Assembly (NCBI GenBank): GCA_041913905.1
Contig: JAYSEK010000024.1
Coordinates: forward strand, 21,926-85,925
Direction: 5' to 3'
Source: Roseateles_B sp041913905
GTDB lineage: Bacteria > Pseudomonadota > Gammaproteobacteria > Burkholderiales > Burkholderiaceae_C
DNA length: 64,000 bases
The position numbers were made by a program, and so were the translations under genes. Positions within the stretch are counted from its first letter, which is position 1; each line of letters begins with the position of its first letter. Below the pieces are notes generated by a model. That model was given only the letters and a program-made list of their open reading frames with translations, was not told where the DNA came from and made no database searches. This document shows positions 1 to 9,800 of this stretch, one piece after another.

Positions 1-1908
1 GATGGGCAGGGTGGTCAGGTAGGCCAGCGAGGAGTAGCCGGTGCCGAAGTCGTCGATGGAGATTTCGACGCCCACCTCGTTGAGCCGGTGCAGGGCCGGG
101 ATCACGTTCTGCAGATCCTTCATCAGGCCCGTTTCGGTGATCTCCAGCTGGATGGCCCGGTGCGGCACGCCATAGGCGCTGACGCATTGGTGGATGTGCT
201 CGACCAGGTCCGAGCGCTCGAAGAGACGGTTGGGCAGGTTGACGGCGATGGCGTCGGAGAAGCCGAAGTTCAGCTGCCAGACCTTGGCCTGGCGGGCCGC
301 CTCACGCAAGGCCCATTCCGAGAGCGGCACGATCAGGCCGGTTTCCTCGGCCAGGGGGATGAAGTCCCCGGGTGGGACGAGCCGGTCGCTGCGCTGCCAG
401 CGCATCAGCGCCTCGGCACCGACCATGCGGGCGGCGCGCACGTCGATCTTGGGCTGGTAGTGCAGCACGATCTCGTTGCGCTCGATGGCCTTGTGCAGCG
501 CGGACTCCAGCTCCAGCTTCTCGCGGCCGCGGCCGGCGAGCTGGGGTGTGTACAGCGCCGAGGCGTTGCGGCCCTGGCTCTTGACCGCATACATGGCGAC
601 GTCGGAATTGCGCAGCAGGTCGGCGGTGGTCGTGCCGTCGCGCGGATAGATGGCAATGCCCACGCTGGCGGTCACGAAGCATTCCTGCCCGGCGATGAAG
701 ATGGGCTCGCGCAGGGCCTCCAGCACGCGCTGGGCCACGCGCTCTGCATCGCGCTCGTCGGTCACCTCGGGCAGCAGGGCCACGAATTCATCGCCCCCCA
801 GGCGCCCCACGGCCTCCAGGGTGCGGTGCGAGCGCCCGCCGACGGATTCCAGCAGGCCTTCCATGACCTGGTCGGAGTGGCGCACGCAGGCGCGCAGCCG
901 GCGGCCCACCTCCATCAGCAGCTCGTCGCCGGCGGCATGGCCGAGGGTGTCGTTGATGACCTTGAAGCGGTCCAGGTCGATCAGCAGCAGGCCGACCTCA
1001 TGACCGCTGCGCCGCGCGGCCTCGATGGCGCGCTCCGCCCGCCAGATCAGCTGGCGGCGGTTGGGCAGGCCGGTGAGGGCGTCGAAATTGGCGAGCTGGC
1101 GGATCTTGTCCTCGGCCAGGCGGCGGTCGGTGACGTCCTGGATCACGCCGGTGTAGCCGCTGGCGTTGCCGTGCTCGTTGAACTCGGGCTCGGCCTCGAT
1201 GTGCAACACGCGCTGCCGGCCGTCGACCAGCGTGACCGGGACGTCGGTCACCAGCACCGAGTTGTGGGCGATGACCTCGCGCAGCAGGCGCATGAAGAGC
1301 TGGCGTTCCTCTCTGGGCACCATGCGCATGACGCCGATGAAGTCCAGCGGCTCGCTGGGGCCGTAGCCGAACACGCGCAGCGCCTCGGTGGCCAGCACGA
1401 AGCCGCCGGCTCCGCGGTGCCATTCGAAGCTGCCCATGCGTGCCAGGTCTTGCGCGCGGGCCAGGCGGGCCTTGCTGCGCTCCAGCTCGATGCGGGTGCG
1501 CGAGCTGCGCAGCAGGTAGCGCAGGCGCCCGGCCAGCAAGCTCCATTGCGTCGATTTGACGAAGAAGTCGGTGGCGCCGACCTGGTAGGCGCGGTTGATG
1601 GAGGCCTCGTCGTCCAGGCCGGTCAGCATCAGCACGGGGGTGGACTCGAAGCCGGGCATCTCGCGCAGGCGGCTGCAGGTCTCGAAGCCATCGAGCTCCG
1701 GCATCATGGCGTCCAGAACGATGATGTCCGGTGTCCAGCCGGAGACGGTGCGCAGGGCCTCCTCGCCGCTGCTGGCCTCGGTGATGTCGAAGCCCCGTTC
1801 GCGCAGGGCGATGGCGGTCAGCAGCAGGTTGACTTCGTCATCGTCCACCAGCAGCACGCGGGGCTGCTCGGGCAGGTCCTGGTCCACGGTCGGGTTGGCT
1901 GAGTTCAT
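1..1908 (-). CDS. REC-PAS-GGDEF-EAL response regulator (partial, 3' end cut by window)
   Basis: Response regulator predicted to control cyclic-di-GMP. The visible 636 residues read, in order, a receiver domain (about 15-130, acidic pocket VDDDE, phosphoacceptor near D66 in LDAMMPELDG, conserved FVKS lysine), a PAS/PAC segment (about 165-285), a GGDEF domain with an intact RLGGDEF motif near 370, and an EAL domain starting with AEALMRW near 500. The EAL domain is cut at its DDFGTGYSSL motif, so about its last third lies outside the window. Both catalytic signatures look intact, so it could be bifunctional; which activity dominates cannot be told. Its ATG overlaps the stop of the hybrid kinase by 4 bp (ATGA), so the pair is translationally coupled and the kinase is its likely phosphodonor (inference). 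Confidence 0.9.
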   Translation of the reverse strand, partial: MNSANPTVDQDLPEQPRVLLVDDDEVNLLLTAIALRERGFDITEASSGEEALRTVSGWTPDIIVLDAMMPELDGFETCSRLREMPGFESTPVLMLTGLDDEASINRAYQVGATDFFVKSTQWSLLAGRLRYLLRSSRTRIELERSKARLARAQDLARMGSFEWHRGAGGFVLATEALRVFGYGPSEPLDFIGVMRMVPREERQLFMRLLREVIAHNSVLVTDVPVTLVDGRQRVLHIEAEPEFNEHGNASGYTGVIQDVTDRRLAEDKIRQLANFDALTGLPNRRQLIWRAERAIEAARRSGHEVGLLLIDLDRFKVINDTLGHAAGDELLMEVGRRLRACVRHSDQVMEGLLESVGGRSHRTLEAVGRLGGDEFVALLPEVTDERDAERVAQRVLEALREPIFIAGQECFVTASVGIAIYPRDGTTTADLLRNSDVAMYAVKSQGRNASALYTPQLAGRGREKLELESALHKAIERNEIVLHYQPKIDVRAARMVGAEALMRWQRSDRLVPPGDFIPLAEETGLIVPLSEWALREAARQAKVWQLNFGFSDAIAVNLPNRLFERSDLVEHIHQCVSAYGVPHRAIQLEITETGLMKDLQNVIPALHRLNEVGVEISIDDFGTGYSSLAYLTTLPI

Positions 1909-4349
1909 TGGGGCCCCGTCAACAAGGCTTCTAGGGCATGGCGAACCTGCCCCGCCTCATCATGCATGGCATCGATCAGCTTGTCCAAGCCTTCGGTCTG
2001 TCCGTTGCGGGCCATGGTTTCGATCTCGGCACAGAGGGTTGACAGCTGCAGGGCGCCCAGGCTCGCCGAGGAGGATTTTAGGGTGTGAGCCACATGGCGG
2101 ATGGCCGCCAGGTCCATGCCGGCCTCCCGCGCACGTTGCAGGTCGGGCAGCAGTTTGTCCAGAGATTTGATGAAGGCGTTGATCACCCGCGGCAACAGTT
2201 GGTTGCTGCCGCCGGGGTCCAGGTCCCGCAGGCGCTGCAAGGCGGCATCGTCCAGGCAGCCTGCGCTGCGGTCCGGGGCGGGAATCGGTGTGGCGGACGG
2301 CATGGTTTCTCCATCAGGATGGTCAGCCGGGCCGGCAGCTGCCGGCCCGGCCGCAGGAGCGGAAATCGGTGAGTGCCTCAACTGGCGCCGCAGGACGCTC
2401 TGCAGCTCCTTGCTGCGTATCGGCTTGGGCAGGTAGTCATCGAAGCCATAGGCCAGCAGCTTGCCGCGGTCGCCCGACAGCGCATTGGCGGTCACCGCGA
2501 CCACCGGCAGGCGGCTGGGATTGGCGAAGCGGAAGCGGCCATCGCCCCCCCGCCGGAAGATCTGCAGGGCCTGGATGCCGTCCATGCCCGGCATGTGGAT
2601 ATCCATCATGACCAGGTCGAAGACGGCCTCGCCGAGGGCGCGCAGGCCTTCCTCGGCACCGCTGCTCAGCCGGACCTCGCAGTCCAGCTGCAGCAGCATC
2701 TGCTGGATGACCTCCTGGTTCACCGGGTTGTCTTCCACCACCAGGATGCGCCATGCCGGCTTGTGGAGGGGGCTGTCGCCTGAGGCTGGAGCCAGGCTGT
2801 CCGGCAGCGCTTGATCGTCCAGGGCCAGTCGCAGGCTGAAGACGCTGCCGCCCTCGGGTCTGGCCCAGGCTTCCAGCTGGGCTCCCATCTGCTGGGCGAG
2901 CTGCTGCGCCACCGCCAGACCCAGGCCGGCGCCCCCATGGCGGCGTGCCAGGCTGGCGTTGCCCTGGGTGAAAGGCATGAACAGCCGCTGCAGTTTTTCG
3001 GCCGGAATGCCGATGCCGGTGTCCAGCACCTGCAGGACGATCTCATGCGCTGCCTCGGTGGGGGCCTGCTGCAAGGCGCGCAGGCGGACCTCACCCTGCT
3101 CGGTGAACTTCAGCGCGTTGTCCAGCAGCTTGCCCAGCAGGCGCCGCAGCGCGCCCGCGGAGACCGGCACGGAGGCGGGCAGGCCCTCAGCCAGGTCCAG
3201 CGTGAGGCGCAAGCCGCGGGATTCCGCCTGCGGGCGGTACTGGGCCGCCAGCGTTTCCAGCAGCGGGCGCAGCGGGCACTCCCCGTCGCGCAGCTCGGCC
3301 GTTTCGCCTTCCAGATGCGCCAGGTCCAGCATGTCGTCCAGCAAGTGCTGCAGATCCTCGGCGCTGGCCTGGACCTGCCGGGCATAGTGCTGCTGGCGTT
3401 CGTCCAGCGCCGTGTTGAGCAGCAGCTGGTTCATGCCCAGGATGCCGTTCATGGGCGTGCGGAACTCATGGCTCATATTGGCCATCAGCAGGCTCTTGGC
3501 CTGGCTGGCCGACTCGGCCTTGTCGCGGGCGGCCTGCAGTTCGCGGTGGCGCTGCTGTTCCTCGGTCACGTCGGCCAGGATGCCGTACACCAGCGGCGCT
3601 CCGCCGGCGTGCATCTGCACCCGGGTGCGCAGGCGCACCCAGCGCAGGCCGCGGCTGGGATGCATGATGCGCAGCACCATGTCCGAAGACTCCCCGGCGG
3701 CCTGGGCCAGCAGCCGGCGCTGGTAGAGCGCGAGGTCGTCCGGGTGGATGCGCTCCTCGAACAGCCGCGGGCCGTGCCGCAGGTCCATGGGGCTGAGCCC
3801 GAGCGTGTCCAGCAGCAGCGGCGAACTGAAGTGCAGGCGGTCCCACTCCGCATTGGTGACGAACAGGCACTCGCTGACGGCGTCGGTGACCTCGCGGAAG
3901 CGCGTATCGCTTTCCTGCAGCGCGCGCTCCAGCTGGCGGCGCGCATTGGCGTCCTGCAGCACCAGCAGGGCCAGGGTGCGGCGCTGTCCGGCCAGGGGCA
4001 TCAGCAGGCGCTGCACCTGCAGCCAGCGCGGGCCGAACGGCGTCTGCACGCGGAGATCCTCGCGGGCACTGCGACGTCCTTCGCGCAGCGCCTGCCAGCG
4101 GGCGGGTGCGCACAGCTCGGCCAGCGCAGGATCCACGCCCTGGCCCAGCGGCCGGCCCAGCAGGGTGGCACCCCGGACCGACAGCAGGCGCTCGGCCTCG
4201 CGGTTGAGATGCATCAGCCGTCCGTCCTGGCTGTCCATCAGCAGCAAGCCCAATGGCAGCAGGTCCAGCAGGGCCAGCGAGTCGCCCGGACTCAAGGCCT
4301 GGAGCAGCTGGCGGGCCGTCTCGGCGGCAAGCGAGGCGTCAGGTGTCAT
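1905..4349 (-). CDS. Hybrid sensor histidine kinase, PAS-HisKA-HATPase-REC-Hpt
   Basis: Unorthodox (BarA-type) phosphorelay kinase of 814 aa. Domains in order: an N-terminal PAS (about 20-130), a second PAS with PAC (about 150-265), HisKA with the H-box MSHEFRTPMNG (about 290), HATPase_c with GIGIP and GAGLGLA glycine boxes, a receiver (VVEDNPVNQE, phosphoacceptor in MMDIHMPGMDG) and a C-terminal Hpt domain with the H-box VAHTLKSSSASLG, about 60 residues from the end. No transmembrane segment is evident, so it is probably cytosolic. The start is placed at the ATG at 4349 (MTPDAS...); the frame is open up to 4466 but that extension is Arg-rich and lacks family features. It is followed by the REC-PAS-GGDEF-EAL gene with an ATGA overlap, suggesting an Hpt-to-regulator relay into c-di-GMP control. 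Confidence 0.9.
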   Translation of the reverse strand: MTPDASLAAETARQLLQALSPGDSLALLDLLPLGLLLMDSQDGRLMHLNREAERLLSVRGATLLGRPLGQGVDPALAELCAPARWQALREGRRSAREDLRVQTPFGPRWLQVQRLLMPLAGQRRTLALLVLQDANARRQLERALQESDTRFREVTDAVSECLFVTNAEWDRLHFSSPLLLDTLGLSPMDLRHGPRLFEERIHPDDLALYQRRLLAQAAGESSDMVLRIMHPSRGLRWVRLRTRVQMHAGGAPLVYGILADVTEEQQRHRELQAARDKAESASQAKSLLMANMSHEFRTPMNGILGMNQLLLNTALDERQQHYARQVQASAEDLQHLLDDMLDLAHLEGETAELRDGECPLRPLLETLAAQYRPQAESRGLRLTLDLAEGLPASVPVSAGALRRLLGKLLDNALKFTEQGEVRLRALQQAPTEAAHEIVLQVLDTGIGIPAEKLQRLFMPFTQGNASLARRHGGAGLGLAVAQQLAQQMGAQLEAWARPEGGSVFSLRLALDDQALPDSLAPASGDSPLHKPAWRILVVEDNPVNQEVIQQMLLQLDCEVRLSSGAEEGLRALGEAVFDLVMMDIHMPGMDGIQALQIFRRGGDGRFRFANPSRLPVVAVTANALSGDRGKLLAYGFDDYLPKPIRSKELQSVLRRQLRHSPISAPAAGPAAAGPADHPDGETMPSATPIPAPDRSAGCLDDAALQRLRDLDPGGSNQLLPRVINAFIKSLDKLLPDLQRAREAGMDLAAIRHVAHTLKSSSASLGALQLSTLCAEIETMARNGQTEGLDKLIDAMHDEAGQVRHALEALLTGPQ

Positions 4350-4589
4350 GAGCGCATGGTGGGAAGCGAGAGCGGGAACTCGGCGCCTGGACCCGCAAGA
4401 CCTGACCCTCGTCTGAAAGGCGGGCGTGGCTCGGCGGCGGGTATGGCGGCTCGCCGCTGCGAGCACGGCCCTGGTCGTTCCTGCATGGATCTTCTCTCTG
4501 CGATGGGCGCCGCCCCCTCAGGCGGGCATGGACCCTTAGCGCTGCATTCTCGGCGAAACGCCACAGACCTGGGTAGAGGGATCCTTACA

Positions 4590-5951
4590 ATGAGTTGCAT
4601 GAGCAGCCTCAGCCAAGTCCCGCCGCGTGGTCGTCGTCGACCCTGGTGGGGGAGTGCCCTCGTCGGGCTTGGCCTGGTTCTGGCGGCGATGGGGGCCTGG
4701 CTGCTGGCCGGCCAGGCGCCGCAGGAGGCCTTGTTAGGCGGCCTGCTGGCAGTGCTGGCCATGCTGCTGCTGTGCGTCGCCCTGGCCTTGGGCTGGCATC
4801 TGGGTGTTCGCTTGACGCGCCAGCAGCTGGGTGAGTCGCTGCGCGAACTGCGCCAGCAATTGCATGCCCAGGCGCAGGTGCAGTCCGACTGGCAATGGCA
4901 GACCGACGCGCAGCACCACCTGGTCCGCTGGCAGGCGCCCTGGGGGCAGCCGGGCTCGAGCTGGATCGGGCTGGCGGCCACGCAATCCCTGGCCGAGCGC
5001 CTGCAGCTGGACGCGCCGCGCGCTGCGCAGCTGCAGGACGCGATGCAGGCCCAGCGTCCCATCCAGCAACTGCAACTGGGCGGTGGCTCGGCCTGCACCC
5101 GGCCGCAAGCCGGGGACTGGTGCCTGCAGGCCGTGCCGCTGCTGGATGGCAGCGGGCGCTTTTGCGGTTTCCTGGGCAGTGCCCGCTTTCTGGCTGCTGA
5201 GGCGGCCGCTTCGCCGGCACCGCCTGAACAGGCGCTCCTTCAGCAGGCGGATACCGACGCCCTGCGCGCCGAGCAGGAGGCCTTGACCTACACGGTGTCG
5301 CACGACCTGCGTGCGCCGCTGCGGGTGGTCGAGGGTTTTGCCCGCATCCTGCGTGAAGACTATGGCCGGCTGCTGGACCGCGTGGGCAACGACCATCTGG
5401 ACCGCATTTCCGGTGCGGCGCAGCGCATGAACCAGATGATCGACGCCCTGCTGGCCCTGAGCCGGCTGTCGGTCCAGGCGTTGGAATGCAGCCCGGTGGA
5501 CTTGAGCCTGCTGGCCCATCTGGTGGTCGAGGACTTGCGGCGCGAGGGCTCGCAGCGCCAGCTGGATCTGCACATCCAGCCCGGCATGGTGGTGCAGGGT
5601 GACCCGACGCTCTTGCGCATGGTGCTGGAGAACCTGCTGGGCAACGCCTGGAAGTACAGCGGCAAGTGCGAGACGGTGCAGATCCGCTTCGAATGCCAGG
5701 AGCTGGCGCAAGGACCGGTCTTCGTGGTCAGCGACCAGGGTGCGGGTTTCGACATGCGCTTTGCCGACCGCCTGTTCTCGGCCTTCCAGCGCCTGCACAG
5801 CGCCAGCGACTTCCCCGGCACGGGCGTGGGCCTGGCCTCGGTGCGCCGCATCGTCCGGCGCCATGGGGGCGAGATCTGGGCGGAGTCGGCCGTGGGCCAG
5901 GGCGCGCGCTTTTACTTCACCTTGCCAGGGCTGCGCCAGCCGCCCGCCTGA
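4590..5951 (+). CDS. Membrane sensor histidine kinase with phytochrome-like transmitter
   Basis: A 453-aa sensor kinase. Two hydrophobic segments near the N-terminus (about 20-40 and 48-72) form a membrane hairpin with almost no periplasmic loop, followed by a poorly conserved PAS-like region, then HisKA (TVSHDLRAPLRVVEGFA) and HATPase_c (LENLLGNAWKYS, DQGAGFDM, GTGVGLASVRRI). The HisKA/HATPase style resembles the transmitters of bacteriophytochrome-type kinases, but no GAF or chromophore domain is present. The start at 4590 has GAGGG 10 nt upstream; an in-frame ATG follows at 4599. It diverges from the hybrid kinase across 240 bp and converges on the ANTAR regulator with 7 bp between the stops. 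Its signal and its partner regulator are unknown. Confidence 0.88.
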   Translation: MSCMSSLSQVPPRGRRRPWWGSALVGLGLVLAAMGAWLLAGQAPQEALLGGLLAVLAMLLLCVALALGWHLGVRLTRQQLGESLRELRQQLHAQAQVQSDWQWQTDAQHHLVRWQAPWGQPGSSWIGLAATQSLAERLQLDAPRAAQLQDAMQAQRPIQQLQLGGGSACTRPQAGDWCLQAVPLLDGSGRFCGFLGSARFLAAEAAASPAPPEQALLQQADTDALRAEQEALTYTVSHDLRAPLRVVEGFARILREDYGRLLDRVGNDHLDRISGAAQRMNQMIDALLALSRLSVQALECSPVDLSLLAHLVVEDLRREGSQRQLDLHIQPGMVVQGDPTLLRMVLENLLGNAWKYSGKCETVQIRFECQELAQGPVFVVSDQGAGFDMRFADRLFSAFQRLHSASDFPGTGVGLASVRRIVRRHGGEIWAESAVGQGARFYFTLPGLRQPPA

Positions 5952-5958
5952 ACGCCCG

Positions 5959-6570
5959 TCAGTGGGTGGCCGGCGAGGCCAGCAGCTCCACCGCATCCAG
6001 CAGCCGGGCGGCCTGGTCCTGCCAGGAACGCCCTTCCTGCTCGGCCATGCGGCGCAGGCGCGCCCAGGCATCCTGGCGTGACAGGGAATAACGGTGCATC
6101 AACACGCCGACGGCCATGGGCACGGTCTGGCTGAGGATCTCGTCGGGGGCGGGGGCGGGGGCCTGTGCCGGCGCCTCGGCGGCGTGCAGGCCAGCGCGAG
6201 CGCGCAAATTGGCGAAGGCGGCTTCCACCGCCGGGACGATCTGGTGGATGTCCAGCGGCTTGACCAGGTAGGCCACGGCACCCAGCTCCTTGACCTTGGC
6301 CACGGTGTCGTCGTCGGCAAAGGCGGAAAGGAACATGAAGGGGGTCTGCAGCGCCTCGCGCAGGTAGGCGGCGACGTCAAAGCCGCTCATGCCCTCCATG
6401 CGGATGTCCAGCAGGGCCAGTTCGGGGCGGTGCTCGCGCGCCAGCAGGATGGCCTCGTCGCCGTTGTCGGCGTCGATCACCTCGTAGCCGGCCTGGACCA
6501 GGCCGTGGGTCAGCGTCGCCAGGACCAGCCTGTCGTCATCGACCACCAGAATCTTGCCTTTGCTCGTCAC
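5959..6570 (-). CDS. ANTAR-domain response regulator (AmiR/NasT type)
   Basis: A 203-aa regulator with an N-terminal receiver (VVDDDR, phosphoacceptor in LLDIRMEGMSG, KPLD lysine; about 1-120), a Pro/Ala linker (about 130-142), and a C-terminal ANTAR domain (about 145-200; three-helix pattern around VGVLMHRYSLSRQDAWARLRRMA). ANTAR regulators bind nascent RNA hairpins and prevent transcription termination when phosphorylated (family knowledge). It starts at GTG (6570) with GGGAG about 10 nt upstream. The next gene upstream on the same strand is a HisKA_2 kinase, the kinase class that commonly pairs with ANTAR proteins, so those two form a probable cognate system. No dual-hairpin target with the ANTAR loop consensus was found nearby, so its targets are unknown. 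Confidence 0.9.
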   Translation of the reverse strand: MTSKGKILVVDDDRLVLATLTHGLVQAGYEVIDADNGDEAILLAREHRPELALLDIRMEGMSGFDVAAYLREALQTPFMFLSAFADDDTVAKVKELGAVAYLVKPLDIHQIVPAVEAAFANLRARAGLHAAEAPAQAPAPAPDEILSQTVPMAVGVLMHRYSLSRQDAWARLRRMAEQEGRSWQDQAARLLDAVELLASPATH

Positions 6571-6805
6571 TGCCTACGCACTCCCACCCATGGGGCCGGG
6601 TCCGCCCGGCCTGGCCACGCTTGCGGCCCCGTCGCGGGACTGCGTGATCTTTGCAGCTCCATGGCATTCCATGCGGCCAAAAGCTGACATTGTCACCGAA
6701 ATGGCGGCTTGCAGGCGCTCAGGCTTGCCCTAGTCCCGCAGGGAAGCGGGCGCATTGCGTCCGGCTTGCCGCGGCGGGCTCGCCGCGCGCGCTGCCGGCC
6801 AAGCC
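6571..6805. other. Spacer between HisKA_2 kinase and ANTAR regulator
   Basis: A 235-bp gap with no gene. It contains two GC-rich hairpins, 6735-6750 (5-bp stem, 6-nt loop) and 6771-6786 (6-bp stem, 4-nt loop), neither followed by a T-run on the minus strand. On the transcribed (minus) strand the first loop reads UUCCCU, which does not fit the A1/G4 hexaloop of ANTAR target hairpins. A leader function for the regulator gene is possible but unsupported. Confidence 0.4.
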
Positions 6806-9800
6806 TCAGCTGCCGCTCAGCCAGGTGATGGACGGGGGCTGCAGCTCCATGGTGCAACAGACCAGCGGTCCCTGCTGCTCCAGCCTGAGCTTGGCGCTGC
6901 GCCGCGGCAACAGGGCCCGGACCAGGCCCAGGCCGGACACGCTGCCCGGCACACCCGCCAGGCTGAAGCCCGCCGGCAGCTGGCCGGGGTTGAGGATCTG
7001 GATGGACACGCGGTCCGCCTCGCAGCGCAGATGACAGTGGATGGGCGCATCCTGGCTGTGCTTGATCGCGTTGGTGAGCAGTTCGTTGAGCGTCAGGGCG
7101 ATGGGGATGGACTCGGCCTCGGGCAGCGCCCAGCGCTCGGCCTCGGCCGCCATGCCACCTTCGATATGGCAGAGGATGGGCCGGCCGAACATGCGCTGCA
7201 CCGAACCCGTGATGGCCTCCACCACCTTGGGCACGCGCAGCGGCCCGCTGCCGCCCACCTGCAGGCCGTAGACCTGGGCGATGGCCTGGACCTGGCCCAC
7301 CGCTTCGGAGATGACGCCCTTGATTTCAGGACGGCGGGCGGCGATCTGCTGCAGCAGCCCGGCCACGCCCTGCAGATTGTTCTTGATGCGGTGGTGCACT
7401 TCCTTGACCAGCAGCTCGCGCTGGGCGATGGCAGCCTCCAGCCGGGCCGCCTCGGCGGCGCGCTGCTCGGTGACGTCGCTGGCGACCATCAGCAGCTGCT
7501 CGGGCTCGCTGGCGCCGTCCGGACGGCTGGCGTCGCTGAGATGCAGGTAGCGGGTGTCCCAGATGCGGGTCTCGCCGCCCATGCTCAGCGGGTACTCGCG
7601 CTGGGTGACGGCGTCGCTCTGCAGCGCGGCTTCCATGTCGCGGCGGATGGCGCTGCCCTGCTCGGGGCCGAACAGCTCTTCGGGCGTCGCGCCCAGCAGG
7701 GCCTGTTCGGGGCGGCCGGCCAGGCGGGCCGCCACCTGGTTGATCTTCTCCAGGCGCAGGCTGCGGGCATCCAGCAGGCTGATGGCCAGCGGTGCCGCCT
7801 CGATGATGCGGCGCAGCGAGGCCTGCGCCTGCTGGGTCTGGGCCTCGGCCTGGCGGCGGCGCTCGATGTCCAGCAGCGCATAGGTGAGCTGGCGCCCGTG
7901 CTCGGCAAGACCTGTCACCACGGCATTGCCCACCACCCAGAACTCACGCCCGTCGCGGGCCATCAGGCGGCATTCGAAGGTCTCGGCCTGGCCTTCGGTC
8001 AGTTCGTCCAGGTAGTGCGTCTGGCGGAAGGGATGGTCGGGGTCGGGCGTGGCGACGATGCTCATGGGCTGGCCGAGGAATTCGACCAGATCGCCGCCGA
8101 ACATGCGCCGGGCCGAGCGGTTCATCCATTCGATGCCGCCGCGCCCCACGGTGACGATGCCCACCAGCACCGAGTCCAGCACGGCGCGCTCGCGCTCGGC
8201 CTGCAGCAGCAGCGACTGCTGGGCGCGCCAGCGGTCGTCCACGTTGACGTAGGTGGCGATCAGGGCTTCGTCGGCCAGGCCCTGTCGCATCAGGCGCTTG
8301 CTGACCTGCATCCACAGCAGGCTGCCATCACGCCGGCGTACGCGCCGCTCGCCGCGCCACAGGCCGCTGTCCAGCAGCGCCATGCGGGTCAGGCGGCTGA
8401 TGTGCTCGTACTCGTGATGCGATTCGTAAAGTGCTTCCAGCGGCAGGCCGACCAGCTCCTCGATGCGGTAGCCGGTCAGCTGAGCCAGTGCCTCGTTGGC
8501 GCGTTCGATGCGGCCGCCGCGCAGGATGGCGATGCCCACGTCGGACAGGCTGAACATCAGCTCGCGGTCCTGCACCAGCGTTTCCAGCTGGGCTTGCTGG
8601 CTCTTGAGCCGGCTGATGTCGCTGATCACCGCAATGGCCTCGGGCTCCACCGACTGGCCTGCCGGCACGGCCTTGAGGCTCAGGGACAGCCAGCGGGCCT
8701 GCGTCTGCGTCTGGCCGACCTGCTGGAACTCGGCCTCGAAAGGCTGTTGCGGGTCCAGGGCCTGCAGGGCGGCCTGCACCTCGAGGCCGAGCTCGGGCAG
8801 GGCCTCGAACAGCCGCGTGATGCCGGTGCCAGCCTCCGGGACGGTGGCATGGCCCAGCATGTGGGCGAAGCCGGGATTGCAGCGCACCAGTCGCTGGCCG
8901 CGCAGGTAGGCCAGGCCCAGGCCGGCGCCGTCCATGGTGGTGCTCAGCTCGTGCAGCAGCTGCTCGCTGCGCGCCAGCGCCTGCTGCTGGGCCGTCATGT
9001 CCAGGGTCACGACCGAGGTGGTGCGCTGGCCCGAGCCCAGTTGCCCGGGTTCGACCCGCGTCAGCAGCCAGCGTCGTCCCAGCTCGGGATGGCGCACGGC
9101 ATAGCGGACCTCCGCCTTCTCGCCGTTCTTGAGCGCCTGTTGCAGCCGCTCGAACGCGGGCAGGGATTCGGGCTCGACGATGTCCCGGCCCACGCCCTGC
9201 AGGCCGGCGAGCGTGCCGCTCGGTGCCGAGCCTGCCTTGCCGGCACGCGGCCTCAGCCAGCCGGCGTCCTGCTGGAAGGTGGCCAGGCCGACCCCCGCGG
9301 TGTCCATCAGGGCATCCAGCTGCTGATGGGCCAGATCGCGCTCCTGCTCCAGGCTGCGGTCCTCCAGCAGGGCCATTGCCCGCGGCTGGCCGGCGGCCTC
9401 GGGCAGCACACGCACGCGGGCCTGCCACCAGCGGGCGCGGCCTTGCGGATCCCTGAGGCTGGCCTGTGTCAGCAAGGTGTCGCCGTCCTCCCGAAGCGAA
9501 GGGTGCAAGCCCTGCGGCGACCAGCCCAGCAGCTGCTGCAAGGCAGGGTCGGCGTCGTGCAGTGTGGACGGAACCCGCAGGCACAGGGCTGCAAAGGCGC
9601 TGTTGTGCCGCAGCAGCAGCCCCTGGGCATCGAACAGCACCACGGGTTGCGGGCTGAGGTCCAGCCACTGGGTCATTTCCCGCTGCAGGCGCTCGGCCTG
9701 ATCGCGCGCCTGCAGCTCGGCGCTGCAGTCTTGCAGCACGACCAGGTTCAGCGTGGGGGCATGGGGCTCGTTGAGCCGGTGGCTGCTGAAGCGCATCCAG

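Noticed and set aside
88..1902. A 604-codon open frame on the plus strand at the window start
   Set aside because: The minus strand encodes REC-PAS-GGDEF-EAL with intact signatures; the plus frame is a shadow.
6735..6750. Hairpin with a hexaloop near the ANTAR gene as a possible ANTAR target
   Set aside because: On the transcribed minus strand the loop is UUCCCU, lacking the A1/G4 pattern; the AGGGAA loop is on the wrong strand.
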